A stretch of 64,000 bases of DNA, taken from contig CAKSTO010000004.1 of assembly GCA_934501115.1 (NCBI GenBank), positions 1-64,000 on the forward strand, given 5' to 3'. Made by a program: the position numbers and the translations under genes. Below the pieces are notes generated by a model. The model searched no databases. It saw nothing but the letters and a program-made list of their open reading frames with translations, and was not told where the DNA came from. The stretch is from an uncultured Faecalibacterium sp. (GTDB taxonomy: Bacteria > Bacillota > Clostridia > Oscillospirales > Ruminococcaceae). Position 1 is the first letter of the stretch; the number at the start of each line of letters is the position of its first letter. Below, in pieces: positions 7,525-16,423 of the stretch.

Positions 7525-8138
7525 AGCCTCTCTCCGGTGCCTCCTTCCGCAAGAAGTCTGCCGCAAAGCTGCCGGGCAGCCGCCTGCAGGCAGGCGAGGT
7601 CGGCGTCATTGCGCAGGACATAGTCTGCCTGTGCGGTCAGTGTTGTTTCCGGCGTCTGGGCGTTCAGGCGGCGGGCTGCCATCTCCGGCGAGATCCCGTC
7701 CCGCGCCACAATGCGTGCCACGCTGGTCTCAAAGGGTGCCGTGACCACGCACAGCCGGTCACACTCAGCCTGCGCGGCTGTTCCCACGATGACGGCACCA
7801 TCCAGCACAAACAGCGGCGCACCGGCATCCAGCGCCGCCTGCTTTGCCGCACGGATGCGGCGGACGATCTCCGGGTGGGTCAGGCTGTCAAGCGCCGCCT
7901 TGCCCTCAGAGGTCGCAAAGGCACGGTCTGCCAGCAGGCGGCGGTTCAGGGTGCCGTCTGTGTTCAGGATGTCCGCACCAAACCGCTGCGCCAGCTTTGG
8001 CAGCAGCGGTGAGCCGGGCAGCAGGATCTCCCGGCTGAGCCGGTCGGCATCGGCCAGCGGCACGCCCTGCGCCGAAAACTCCGCTGTAACGGTGGATTTT
8101 CCGCAGCCGCTGCGGCCTGTGATCCCCAGCGTGATCAT
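7521..8138 (-). CDS. coaE: Dephospho-CoA kinase
   Basis: A 205-residue kinase for the last step of coenzyme A synthesis (3'-phosphorylation of dephospho-CoA). The P-loop GRSGCGKST is at residues 8-16, ADRLSREI supplies the conserved Asp that binds dephospho-CoA, and LTHPEIVRRI is the family motif. Its ATG overlaps the stop of the preceding sua5 gene by 4 nt, so the two are translationally coupled. Confidence 0.95.
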   Translation of the reverse strand: MITLGITGRSGCGKSTVTAEFSAQGVPLADADRLSREILLPGSPLLPKLAQRFGADILNTDGTLNRRLLADRAFATSEGKAALDSLTHPEIVRRIRAAKQAALDAGAPLFVLDGAVIVGTAAQAECDRLCVVTAPFETSVARIVARDGISPEMAARRLNAQTPETTLTAQADYVLRNDADLACLQAAARQLCGRLLAEGGTGERL

Positions 8139-9163
8139 AATTCGATCACCCGGAAGGCGGCTGCGCGGATGAGGCGGTTGTACACCGCCATGGACAAACC
8201 GTCCTTCTTTGGGCAGCGGGCGTAGACCACGGCGTCGCCCTGCTCATCCAGCGCACGCAGAGAGCGGAAGATGTGCTTTGCCTGATCCGCTCCGTCCCCC
8301 TCGCGGCCATACTCCACGCAGGGCACACCCAGCTTTTCGGCTTCGCCGGTGAAACACAGGCAGCTGGGGTTCTGGCCGGCGTGGGCATCCACGTAAGCCT
8401 TGAACTGTTCAAAGGTGCCGTCCAGCAGGGTCACATCCGCCTTGGGGGCATAATGTTTGTATTTCATGCCGGGGCTGCGCACCACCGCACCCTCCGGCAG
8501 CTTTTCGAGGATGGCTTTGGACACCTCCACCTCTTCGCCAAGGGCGCGCTCCAGATCTTCCAGCGTGATGTGCCCCGGGCGGAACAGGGTGGGCTTGTCG
8601 CCCACAACGGACACCACCGTGCTCTCTACGCCCACATCGCACTCGCCGCCGTCCAGAATCAGCGGCAGGCGGCCGTCCATATCGGTGAATACATCTTGAG
8701 CGTTGGTGGGGCTGGGCTTACCGGACAGGTTTGCGCTGGGTGCTGCAAAGGCGCAGCCGCTCTCTTCGATCACAGCACGCGCCACCGGATGGCTGGGCAT
8801 CCGGATGCCCACCGTATCCAGACCGGCGCAGCACTCTGCTGCCACCTCCGGGCCCCGGGGCATAATGATCGTCAGCGGGCCGGGGCAGAACGCCGCCATC
8901 AGCAGCTGGGCGCGCTCGGGCACCTCGCTGACCAGACCCGGCAGCATCTCGGGGCCGGTGACGTGGACGATGAGGGGGTTGTCCTGCGGGCGCCCCTTTG
9001 CGGCAAAGATCTTCTTCACTGCTTCGCCGTTGCGGGCATCGGCAGCAATGCCATAGACCGTTTCGGTCGGCAGCGCCACCAGTTCTCCGGCCTGCAGCAG
9101 ACGGGCTGCCTTTTCGATGCTTCCGGCATCCGACGCAGGCAAAACTTCAGTTTTAATATTCAT
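8135..9163 (-). CDS. sua5: L-threonylcarbamoyladenylate synthase (Sua5 type)
   Basis: A 342-residue two-domain enzyme making threonylcarbamoyl-AMP for the t6A modification of ANN-decoding tRNAs. Residues about 15-205 form the YrdC domain (ALPTETVYGIAADA, KGRPQDNPLIVHV, SANLSGKPSPTNA); residues about 215-342 are the Sua5 C-terminal domain, beginning after RSPGMKYKHYAPKA, the conserved linker that closes over the active site. It lies between prfA and coaE, a common genomic neighbourhood in Firmicutes. Confidence 0.95.
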   Translation of the reverse strand: MNIKTEVLPASDAGSIEKAARLLQAGELVALPTETVYGIAADARNGEAVKKIFAAKGRPQDNPLIVHVTGPEMLPGLVSEVPERAQLLMAAFCPGPLTIIMPRGPEVAAECCAGLDTVGIRMPSHPVARAVIEESGCAFAAPSANLSGKPSPTNAQDVFTDMDGRLPLILDGGECDVGVESTVVSVVGDKPTLFRPGHITLEDLERALGEEVEVSKAILEKLPEGAVVRSPGMKYKHYAPKADVTLLDGTFEQFKAYVDAHAGQNPSCLCFTGEAEKLGVPCVEYGREGDGADQAKHIFRSLRALDEQGDAVVYARCPKKDGLSMAVYNRLIRAAAFRVIEL

Positions 9164-9256
9164 ACGTTCTACCGTTCTTTCTATCTGTAAAGTATTTTAC
9201 CTTTTCAGCTGTTTTTGCTTCCTGATCGCTTTATTTTTCGTCTCATTTGCGGTGCC

Positions 9257-10345
9257 TCAATCCTGTCCGTTCAGCTTCTGCAGCTTCTCGGTCTGCTCCC
9301 GGGTGGCCAGCGCGTCGATCACCTCGTCCAGATTTCCGTCCATGATCTTAGACAGGTTGTGCACGGTCAGACCGATGCGGTGGTCGGTGCAGCGATCCTG
9401 CGGAAAGTTATAGGTGCGGATCTTCTCGCTACGGTCGCCGGTGCCCACCTGCCCCTGCCGGCTGGCGTTGATGGCATCCTGCTGCTCCTTCTGTTTCTGT
9501 GCCAGCAGACGGCTGCGCAGGATCTCCAGAGCCTTATCCTTGTTTTGGAACTGGCTGCGCTCGTTCTGGCATTCTACCACCATGCCGGTGGGGAGATGCG
9601 TCACACGGATGGCGCTTGAGGTTTTGTTGATATGCTGGCCACCCGCGCCGGATGACCGGAAGGTATCGATGCGCAGGTCTTTCAGATCCAGTGCAAAGTC
9701 CACTTCCTCGGCCTGCGGCATCACCGCCACGGTGGCGGTAGAGGTATGGATGCGCCCCTGCGTCTCGGTCTCGGGCACACGCTGCACCCGGTGCACACCG
9801 CTTTCGTACTTGAGGCGGTTGTAGGCTCCGGTGCCGTCCACCGAGAAGATCGCCTCTTTTACGCCGCCCAGCTCGGTCTCATTCAGGCTGAGCATTTCCA
9901 GCGTCCAGCCCCGGCTCTGCACGTACATGGTATACATGCGCAGCAGGCTGTGGGCAAACAGGGCGGCTTCCTCTCCGCCTGCACCGCTGCGGATCTCCAC
10001 GATGACGTTTTTCCCATCGTTTACATCCTTTGGCAGCAGCAGGATCTTGAGATTATTTTCCAGTTTTTCCACATCCTGACTTTTTTCGCCGATCTCCTGC
10101 TGTATCATCTGTTTGAAGTCCGGATCAAGAGCCCCCGGCTCTTCCAGCAGGGCTTTCGCCTGTGCCAGATGATCCTGTGCGGTCTGCCACTCCCGGTATG
10201 CCTGCACAGCAGGCTCTGCATCGTGGTATTCGCGCATCAGCTTCCGGAACAGTGCCGGGTCGGCAGCGGTTTCGGGCTGGTTCAGGCGGACGGAAAGTTC
10301 TTCAAAACGGCGGCATACCGCATCCATTTGGGTAAACAGGTTCAT
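9257..10345 (-). CDS. prfA: Peptide chain release factor 1
   Basis: A 362-residue class I release factor for UAA/UAG. The GGQ catalytic loop is in SGAGGQHINKT; the codon-recognition motif reads VPETETQGRIH, which has the P-x-T tripeptide of RF1 instead of the SPF of RF2. Full family length. It is 53 nt from DUF951 upstream and 93 nt from sua5 downstream. No prmC methyltransferase gene follows, unlike in Bacillus. Confidence 0.97.
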   Translation of the reverse strand: MNLFTQMDAVCRRFEELSVRLNQPETAADPALFRKLMREYHDAEPAVQAYREWQTAQDHLAQAKALLEEPGALDPDFKQMIQQEIGEKSQDVEKLENNLKILLLPKDVNDGKNVIVEIRSGAGGEEAALFAHSLLRMYTMYVQSRGWTLEMLSLNETELGGVKEAIFSVDGTGAYNRLKYESGVHRVQRVPETETQGRIHTSTATVAVMPQAEEVDFALDLKDLRIDTFRSSGAGGQHINKTSSAIRVTHLPTGMVVECQNERSQFQNKDKALEILRSRLLAQKQKEQQDAINASRQGQVGTGDRSEKIRTYNFPQDRCTDHRIGLTVHNLSKIMDGNLDEVIDALATREQTEKLQKLNGQD

Positions 10346-10398
10346 ATCCTGCAGTTCTCCTTACATTAAAAATCCGGAATGAATGCAGCTGCCGGGTG

Positions 10399-10587
10399 CT
10401 ATTCCTGCACCGGCTTTACCACCTTTTTGATGTTCTTTTCAATTTTGGCACGCGGCAGCATCACCTCGCGCCCGCAGCCGGTGCAGCGGATCTTGAAATC
10501 CATGCCGACACGCAGCACCTCGAAGCTGGATGCTCCGCAGGGGTGTTTTTTGCGGGTGAGGATCGTATCTCCCACAGCGATATCCAT
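10399..10587 (-). CDS. DUF951 domain protein
   Basis: A 62-residue protein with the pattern VGDTILTRKKHPCG, then RVGMDFKIRCTGCGREVMLPR, typical of DUF951. Three cysteines, one in a CTGC pair, hint at metal binding. It has a clear promoter and leads the minus-strand operon toward prfA. Confidence 0.85.
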   Translation of the reverse strand: MDIAVGDTILTRKKHPCGASSFEVLRVGMDFKIRCTGCGREVMLPRAKIEKNIKKVVKPVQE

Positions 10588-10686
10588 AATGTTGGTCGCT
10601 CCCTTCTGCCTGCCTTTTTTCTAAAAATGCGGCAGGCGCTGTGCGCAGCCGATCCGGCTTCCGGAGCCTGCTGCGCATACAGATAT

Positions 10687-10715
10687 AGTATAATGCAAAG
10701 CCGCACAAAATGCAA
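10687..10715 (-). promoter_or_regulatory. Promoter for DUF951-prfA operon
   Basis: Minus-strand TTGCAT (10710-10715) and TATACT (10687-10692) with a 17-nt spacer, 100 nt before the DUF951 start. Confidence 0.7.
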
Positions 10716-10782
10716 ATATCCGCCGGGGCGGATGCATAAGGTTTAATGATCTCCCATTACACAACAGAAAGAGGAATGAAAG

Positions 10783-11718
10783 ATGATGCAAGCATATCGT
10801 ACCGAAGGCAACTACCGCTCCGCCGCGCACCTGTCTGCCGCAGAGCTGCACGCAGCTATCACCAGCCGCGAGATCCTGCAGGCTACCGCGCTGGCGTTTG
10901 ATACCCAGCGCCAGCTTCGGTTTGAGCTTGGCGGAGTGAAGGCCGTGATGCCCTTTGCCCAATGCGCCGATGGTGCCGAGAGCGGTGCCGTGCGGGATAT
11001 CGCCGTACTGACCCGTGTAGGCCGCCCCACCTGTTTTGTGATCGAGGGGCTGGACACCGACGAGAACGGGCAGCCCCTTTACCGGCTGTCTCGTGCCGAG
11101 GCGCAGCGGATGTGCAAGGCGGATTATCTGGACACCCTGCAGGCCGGCGACATTCTGCCCTGCACGGTGACTCATATCGAGTCCTTTGGTGCGTTCTGCG
11201 ACGTGGGATGCGGCATCAGCGCTCTGCTGCCCATCGACTGCATGTCGGTGAGCCGGATCTCTTCCCCCGCCGACCGGGTCAGCGTGGGGCAGCAGATCCT
11301 TTGCGCGATCCGGAACCGGGATGTGCAGGGGCGCTTTGTGCTGACCATCCGGGAGCTGCTGGGCACATGGGCAGAAAACGCTGCCGCGTTCACGGTCGGT
11401 GAGACGGTACTTGGCATCGTGCGCAGCGTGGAGGAATACGGCACCTTTATTGAGATCGCGCCCAATCTGGCCGGCCTTGCCGAGACCTGCGCCGACCTTG
11501 TACCGGGGCAGGCCGTAAGCGTCTACATCAAAAATATCCTGCCGGAAAAGATGAAGATCAAGCTGGTGATCGTGAATCACAGCCTGAACCAGCGGCACCG
11601 GTTCGAGCTGAAATATTTCATCACCGAGGGGCATCTTGACCGGTGGGTCTACTCTACCCCCGAAAGCTCTAAGCGGATCGAGACGGATTTTTCGGCTGCG
11701 GCTTGCAATCCGGCGTGA
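10783..11718 (+). CDS. S1 RNA-binding domain protein
   Basis: A 311-residue protein related to ribosomal protein S1 and the IspH-fused S1 proteins of Clostridia. Two S1 motifs are visible: about residues 122-190 (GDILPCTVTHIESFGAFCDVGCGISALLP, read in pieces) and about 205-275 (GETVLGIVRSVEEYGTFIEI). The N-terminal 110 residues resemble the degenerate first S1 repeat of such proteins. Probably binds RNA or assists translation. It is divergent from DUF951 and is followed 39 nt later by the DUF4364 gene. Confidence 0.8.
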   Translation: MMQAYRTEGNYRSAAHLSAAELHAAITSREILQATALAFDTQRQLRFELGGVKAVMPFAQCADGAESGAVRDIAVLTRVGRPTCFVIEGLDTDENGQPLYRLSRAEAQRMCKADYLDTLQAGDILPCTVTHIESFGAFCDVGCGISALLPIDCMSVSRISSPADRVSVGQQILCAIRNRDVQGRFVLTIRELLGTWAENAAAFTVGETVLGIVRSVEEYGTFIEIAPNLAGLAETCADLVPGQAVSVYIKNILPEKMKIKLVIVNHSLNQRHRFELKYFITEGHLDRWVYSTPESSKRIETDFSAAACNPA

Positions 11719-11769
11719 AACCATTTATACTAAGAAGGAACAGAAACTGCAAGGGGGATGTATGGAACG

Positions 11770-12321
11770 ATGGCTGCAAATGACGCTTTTACCGCCGGTG
11801 TACGCCCCGGCGGGTTGACCAGCAGCACCGAGATCCGGCTGCTGTTGTGCTACCTGATAAAAAATGCCGGGCCCATTGCCCGAAAAGATCTTGAAAGCGC
11901 CTTGCTGGAGGAGGAACTTGTCAATTATTTCGAGATCGGCTCCTGTCTGGACGATGTTGCCAAACAGGGTCTTGTCACTTTGACAGACGGCTGCTATGCC
12001 ATCACCGAGAAAGGCCGCAAGGTAGCGCAGGAGCTGGCGCATGACCTGCCTCGCTCGGTGCGGGAGAAGGCTGTTACCGCTGCCCTGCGCTATCAGAAGT
12101 GGGCGCGGAAGGAAGCCCGTTACAGCGCCCGCATCACCGAAAAGCCGGACGGTCACTGCACCATCCGCTGCACCGTCAAGGGGCTGGACAGTGAGCTGTT
12201 CTGCCTTGACCTCGGGATGCCGGATCGGCTCACCGCAGAGCTGGTGCAAAAGCAGTTCATCCTCAAGGGCAATGAGATCTATCAGCTGCTCATCAACAAA
12301 CTGACCGAAGAAGAGAAGTAA
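11770..12321 (+). CDS. DUF4364 family protein
   Basis: A 183-residue protein with an N-terminal winged-helix-like region (STEIRLLLCYLIKNAG, then LDDVAKQGLVTLTDGCYAITEKG), typical of DUF4364, a Clostridia family of likely DNA-binding regulators. AAGGGGG at 11751-11757 abuts an ATG at 11758 but sits 12 nt from ATG 11770, so the latter is preferred. The stop codon directly touches the left end of a composite repeat whose hairpin at 12499-12534 can terminate this transcript. Confidence 0.82.
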   Translation: MAANDAFTAGVRPGGLTSSTEIRLLLCYLIKNAGPIARKDLESALLEEELVNYFEIGSCLDDVAKQGLVTLTDGCYAITEKGRKVAQELAHDLPRSVREKAVTAALRYQKWARKEARYSARITEKPDGHCTIRCTVKGLDSELFCLDLGMPDRLTAELVQKQFILKGNEIYQLLINKLTEEEK

Positions 12322-12783
12322 CGATTTGGAATGGCCGCCGCGCACGCTTTGCAACGGCGACGACCGCGGCCAGTGGCCGAAACAGGGAGGAGCTGTTGGG
12401 GCCGCGGCCTGCAAGATGCGAGTGCCGCTCCAAGGCACGAAGCAGATGCAGGGTGCCGCAACCCGAATATTTTCAGCGGAAATTCAATGATTTTATTTGC
12501 GGTTTGGAAGTGTCTGCGGACACCTCCAAACCGCTTTTTTCACGAGAAGAGCCCAAACCCGCCTCCTTCAGTCACCTTCGGTGCCAGCTCCCTCGGCGAG
12601 GGAGCCTTTGGCAAAACCGAAAAGTTTGACGGAACGAGTCAGACGGGAAAAGCAGCTTTCCTCCACGACCCCCTTCCGTGAAAAAGGGTTCTGGAAAAAT
12701 CCGCAGATTTTTCCAGAACCCTATAAAAATATTTTTCCTCTGAAGATGGCCAGAGTGAAACGGAGGCCATTCAAAATATAAAA
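12321..12783. repeat. Composite repeat locus 1 (two facing A units)
   Basis: This 460-nt gene-free stretch holds a left A unit starting ACGATTT at 12321 and a right, inverted A unit ending about 12783. Hairpin 2 of the left unit is 12499-12534 (TGCG loop, followed by T6); that of the right unit is a perfect 16-bp stem at 12686-12721 (CGCA loop). The left unit is interrupted inside hairpin 1 by a 113-nt B repeat. A C-family palindrome lies between them at about 12569-12632. No coding potential that survives comparison. Confidence 0.8.
12350..12462 (-). repeat. B repeat inserted in A unit
   Basis: The reverse complement of this stretch matches 33241-33352 over its whole length with scattered substitutions, including the run GCCCCAACAGC and the GTCGTCGCCGTTGCA end. 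It interrupts hairpin 1 of the left A unit. Confidence 0.8.
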
Positions 12784-14274
12784 TCAAATCAGAATGCAGA
12801 TGAGCCCGGTGCAGCCCTCATTGATGACCCGCTCCAGCGTCTCCTGCAGCCGGGTGCGGGCTTCCTGCGGCATGTGCAGCAGCTTGTTCTGCAGCCCCTC
12901 GTTTACCAGCTCGTGCAGGCTCTTGCCAAAGATGTTGGAATCCCACAGCTTTTCCGGGTCATCCTCAAACCCGGCCAGCAGGCTGCGGGCGAGCTCCTCG
13001 CTCTGCTTCTCGGTGCCCACGATGGGGCTGAGCTCGGTGTGGATGGTGGCCTTCATCATCTGGATGGAAGGAGCGCAGGCTTCCAGCCGGACACCGTAGC
13101 TCGACCCCTGCCGGACGATCTGGGGCTGCTCCAGTTTCAGCTCGCTGACCGAGGGCATCACGATGCCGTATCCGGTCGCTTCCACCTGCTCCAGCGCACT
13201 GCGCACCTTCTCGTACGCACGTTTGGCCTTTGCCAGCTCCATGATGCAGGGCATCAGCCCCGCCTCATCCCCGATCGCAAGGCCGGTCTGCTCACTGAGC
13301 ACCTGATAAAAGATCTCCGGCTTCAGCTCTACCGTGATGCGCACAATGCCCTTTGCCAGATCCATCCCGCTGATGGCCGACCGCCGCACCGCGTCGCATT
13401 CCAGCGCAGGTTCGCCTGTTTTGGTCGGGACATCCTTCATGCGGGAAACGGTTTCTGCCAGCTGCATGGCTGCATCATACACCTGTGTCTGCAGCCAGTG
13501 GCCGTTTTCCAGCATCGTGACCCATCGCGGCAGGGCAAAATCCAGCTCCTGCACCGGAAACTCATACAGCACCTGCCGCAGGATGCGCCCCAAGGCGGCC
13601 GCGTCCAGATCGACGCAGCTCACCGGAAGCACCGTGTGGTCGTAGTCCCGCGCCATCCCCTCGGCCAGCTGCTTCGTTTCCGGCGCATCCGGGTGGGTGC
13701 TGTTGAGCAGGATGATGTAAGGCTTGCCGAGGAGATCCAGTTCCTCCACGATGCGTCGTTCGGTCTTTGCATAGCCCTCGCGCGGGATATCACTGACCGA
13801 GCCGTCCGTGGTCACCACGATGCCGATGGTGGAGTGCTCGCAGATCACCTTGCGGGTACCGGTCTCGGCGGCGAGATCGAAGGGAACTTCGTGGTCGAAC
13901 CATGGGCTTTTGACCATGCGGGGCTTGTCGTTTTCCTCGTGCCCCATGGCACCGTCCACCATGTAGCCCACGCAGTCGATAAGCCGCACCCGGCACTCCC
14001 CGCCGCCTTCCAGCTGCAGCGGAACCGCTGCCTCCGGGATGAACTTTGGCTCAGTGGTCATAATGGTGCGCCCCGCCGCCGATTGCGGCAGTTCGTCCCG
14101 GGCACGCTCCCGTGCCGCCGGGCTGTTCATGGCCGGCAGCACCAGCTGCTCCATGAAGCGCTTGATAAAGGTAGATTTTCCGCTGCGCACCGGCCCCACC
14201 ACGCCAATGTAGATATCTCCGCCGGTGCGTGCGCCGATCTCACGGCAGATGCCATTTTGTTCCTGATTTGCCAA
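12784..14274 (-). CDS. spoIVA: Stage IV sporulation protein A
   Basis: A 496-residue coat-morphogenetic ATPase that in spore formers polymerises on the forespore surface as the base of the coat. Walker A GPVRSGKST is near residue 30, a Walker-B-like RLIDCVGYMVDGAMG follows at about residue 100, and the C-terminal region ends CTGLICILI, close to the family end. B. subtilis SpoIVA has 492 residues. Start: AAGGGGA is 8 nt from TTG 14274 but only about 2-3 nt from the in-frame GTG at 14280; homologous N-termini also fit the TTG. Upstream lies a sigma-E-like promoter. Confidence 0.93.
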   Translation of the reverse strand: MANQEQNGICREIGARTGGDIYIGVVGPVRSGKSTFIKRFMEQLVLPAMNSPAARERARDELPQSAAGRTIMTTEPKFIPEAAVPLQLEGGGECRVRLIDCVGYMVDGAMGHEENDKPRMVKSPWFDHEVPFDLAAETGTRKVICEHSTIGIVVTTDGSVSDIPREGYAKTERRIVEELDLLGKPYIILLNSTHPDAPETKQLAEGMARDYDHTVLPVSCVDLDAAALGRILRQVLYEFPVQELDFALPRWVTMLENGHWLQTQVYDAAMQLAETVSRMKDVPTKTGEPALECDAVRRSAISGMDLAKGIVRITVELKPEIFYQVLSEQTGLAIGDEAGLMPCIMELAKAKRAYEKVRSALEQVEATGYGIVMPSVSELKLEQPQIVRQGSSYGVRLEACAPSIQMMKATIHTELSPIVGTEKQSEELARSLLAGFEDDPEKLWDSNIFGKSLHELVNEGLQNKLLHMPQEARTRLQETLERVINEGCTGLICILI

Positions 14275-14333
14275 GCTCACTCTCCCCTTCCCGCTTGCGC
14301 TGTGCACCGGACTGTGCCGGTTTGCTTGTTGTT

Positions 14334-14362
14334 ATCGTATGAAACAGGACGGGGCATTATGC
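14334..14362 (-). promoter_or_regulatory. Sigma-E-like promoter of spoIVA
   Basis: Minus strand GCATAAT (14356-14362), 14-nt spacer, CATACGAT (14334-14341). This closely matches the mother-cell sigma-E pattern (ATA-type -35, CATACAnT -10), and spoIVA is a known sigma-E gene in Bacillus. Confidence 0.5.
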
Positions 14363-14365
14363 CGG

Positions 14366-14948
14366 AACGATTTTGAATGCCCTCCGCTTTGCTCTGGGCA
14401 TATTCAGCGGAAAATTTATTTTATAATTGCAATTCAGGAAAATCTGCGGATTTTCCTGAATTGCTTTTTCACAGATGGGGTCGTAGAGGGAAACAGCATT
14501 TACAGCGCCGCTTTCTGCGAAAGCGCGGCGCTGTGGAATAGGCTTTTTCGTTTGCTTTCAGCATGCTGAACCCTCTCAGGCTCACATTCGTTCGCCAGCT
14601 CCCCCGAAGGGGGAGCTTTTTTTGCAGTAACGGCGCAGTTTCCAGATAAAATGCAAGCCTTGCGGATTCGTCAGAAGCTCCCCCTTTCGGGGGAGCTGGC
14701 AAATCCGAAGGATTTGACTGAGAGGGTGAGGATGCTTTCCCTTCTCCCAAGGGGACGGCTGAACTCCCTCTGGCAAAGCCGGACACCTTCTTATTGCAAT
14801 CGATACTGATGCCATGCAAAAGCCGTTTTCCGTCACAGCCCCATCTGTGAAAATGGTCTAGCGGAATGCCCGCAGGCATTCCGCTAGACCAAAATCTAAA
14901 AATTATTTTCCGCTAAGAATGGCAGAGCGAAGCGGAGCCATTTTAAAC
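14366..14948. repeat. Composite repeat locus 2 (two facing A units)
   Basis: The cleanest composite. Left A unit from ACGATTT at 14367; hairpin 1 pairs ATGCCC with GGGCAT; hairpin 2 is a perfect 16-bp stem at 14429-14464 with TGCG loop and T5 tail. The right unit is inverted: perfect 16-bp hairpin 2 at 14855-14890 with CGCA loop, hairpin 1 pairing ATGGC with GCCAT, ending about 14948. The interior carries two facing C-family palindromes (14572-14622 and 14687-14730). No gene is supported in the interval. Confidence 0.85.
14572..14730. repeat. C-family palindromic repeats (facing pair)
   Basis: Two copies in opposite orientation: CTCTCAG...GCCAGCTCCCCC-GAAG-GGGGGAGCTTTTTTT and the reverse AGCTCCCCC-TTTC-GGGGGAGCTGGC...CTGAGAGGG. 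Related copies lie near 12569, 29737 and 43989. Confidence 0.75.
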
Positions 14949-15012
14949 CATCCAACAAAAAGAAAGCTGCCGCGCAAAATGCACAGCAGCTCTCAGTATG
15001 ATCTTTAGAAAA

Positions 15013-16347
15013 TTACGGAGTCAGACGGTTGGGGCCGCGGAACAGGAACTCGGCCTCCTTGATGGTCAGGCCGCACAGCAGCATGGTCAGACGGTCGATG
15101 CCAATGCCGAAGCCGCCGTGGGGCGGGCAGCCGTACTGGAAGAACTCCAGATAGAACTTGACGTCCTCGGCCAGCCCCTTTTCCTCAGCCTGCTTCTTCA
15201 GCACATCGTAGCGGTGCTCACGCTGTGCGCCGGTGGTGATCTCAACGCCGCGCCAGATCAGGTCGTAGCCCTGCGGCACGCCGTTCTCATCGCGCATGTG
15301 ATAGAACGCACGCTTCTCAGCGGAGTAATCGGTGATGAACAGGAACTCGTGGCCGTAGTGCTTTTTGACCCACTCATAGCTCAGACGCTCGGCCTCGGTG
15401 GTCAGGTCGCCCTTCTCGGATTCATCGACCGTGTAGCCGAATTCCTCTTCCAGACCCTTGTACAGGTCGGCCAGCTTGACCACGGGGAACGGAGTGGTGG
15501 GGACGATGACTTCCTGCCCGAACACTTCCTTGATCTGATCGCCGTAGTTGTCCTTGACAGCCTGCAGACCTGCGGTGAGCAGCTCCTCTTCCATCTTCAT
15601 CACATCTTTATAGGAAGTGATGTAGCTGAACTCCAGATCGAAACCGGAGAACTCAGTGGAATGCTTGTTGGTATAGCTCTTCTCGGCGCGGAACACGGGG
15701 CCGGTCTCGAAGATGCGCTCAAAGCCTGCCGCCATGGCCATCTGCTTGTAGAACTGCGGGCTCTGTGCCAGATAGGCGTTGCGGTCGAAGTAATCCACCT
15801 TGAACACCTCGGAGCCGCTCTCGCTGGCTGCAGCGATCAGCTTCGGGGTATGGATCTCGATAAAGCTGCGATCCAGCAGGAACTTGCGCATGGCGTTCAC
15901 AAAGCAGCTCTGTGCCTTGAACATCAGCTGATTTTCATCGGTGCGCAGATCGATCCAGCGGTAATCGATGCGCTGATCGATACTGGAGCGCTCCACCGCT
16001 TTCTTTTTCTTGGTGGCTGCGATCTCCTTGCGGACGATAGGCAGTGCATCGGCGATGCTCTCGATCTCGATGGTCTCGGGGATCATCTCCACGCCGCCCA
16101 TCTTGACGTAATCATTCTCCATCACCTTGCCGGTGACGGTGATCACGGAGTCAGGGGTGAGCTGATCGATGGTATCCACCAGATCGGGGTGATCGGCCTT
16201 TTCCACCGTGATCTGCAGTTTGCCGGTAATATCTTTCAGCACGATAAAAGCCATATACTTGCTGTTGCGCAGGTTCTCGATAAAGCCCTGCACCTTGACC
16301 GTGCTTCCGATGGCCTTTTGAGCCTCGTTGATATAGGTGCGTTCCAT
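15013..16347 (-). CDS. aspS: Aspartyl-tRNA synthetase, archaeal/non-discriminating type
   Basis: A 444-residue class II synthetase. An N-terminal OB-fold (about residues 12-105) is followed directly by the catalytic core; motif 2 reads FETGPVFRAEKS, motif 3 GIGIDRLTMLL, and the C-terminus is FLFRGPNRLTP. It lacks the large GAD insertion of typical bacterial AspRS and matches the shorter archaeal-type enzyme annotated as aspartate--tRNA(Asn) ligase, which often charges both tRNA-Asp and tRNA-Asn for GatCAB. AAGGAGGA is 8 nt from ATG 16347, favouring it over starts upstream. No T-box leader is visible. Confidence 0.9.
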   Translation of the reverse strand: MERTYINEAQKAIGSTVKVQGFIENLRNSKYMAFIVLKDITGKLQITVEKADHPDLVDTIDQLTPDSVITVTGKVMENDYVKMGGVEMIPETIEIESIADALPIVRKEIAATKKKKAVERSSIDQRIDYRWIDLRTDENQLMFKAQSCFVNAMRKFLLDRSFIEIHTPKLIAAASESGSEVFKVDYFDRNAYLAQSPQFYKQMAMAAGFERIFETGPVFRAEKSYTNKHSTEFSGFDLEFSYITSYKDVMKMEEELLTAGLQAVKDNYGDQIKEVFGQEVIVPTTPFPVVKLADLYKGLEEEFGYTVDESEKGDLTTEAERLSYEWVKKHYGHEFLFITDYSAEKRAFYHMRDENGVPQGYDLIWRGVEITTGAQREHRYDVLKKQAEEKGLAEDVKFYLEFFQYGCPPHGGFGIGIDRLTMLLCGLTIKEAEFLFRGPNRLTP

Positions 16348-16423
16348 GACAGGAATCCTCCTTTTACATCTTGTGTACTGTTTTATTATACGCTTTTCCA
16401 AGGTAAAATCAAGAGAAATGACG

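Noticed and set aside
12322..12783. Short coding frames within the composite repeats
   Set aside because: They cross hairpins, lack ribosome binding sites and differ between repeat copies in ways that break the frame.
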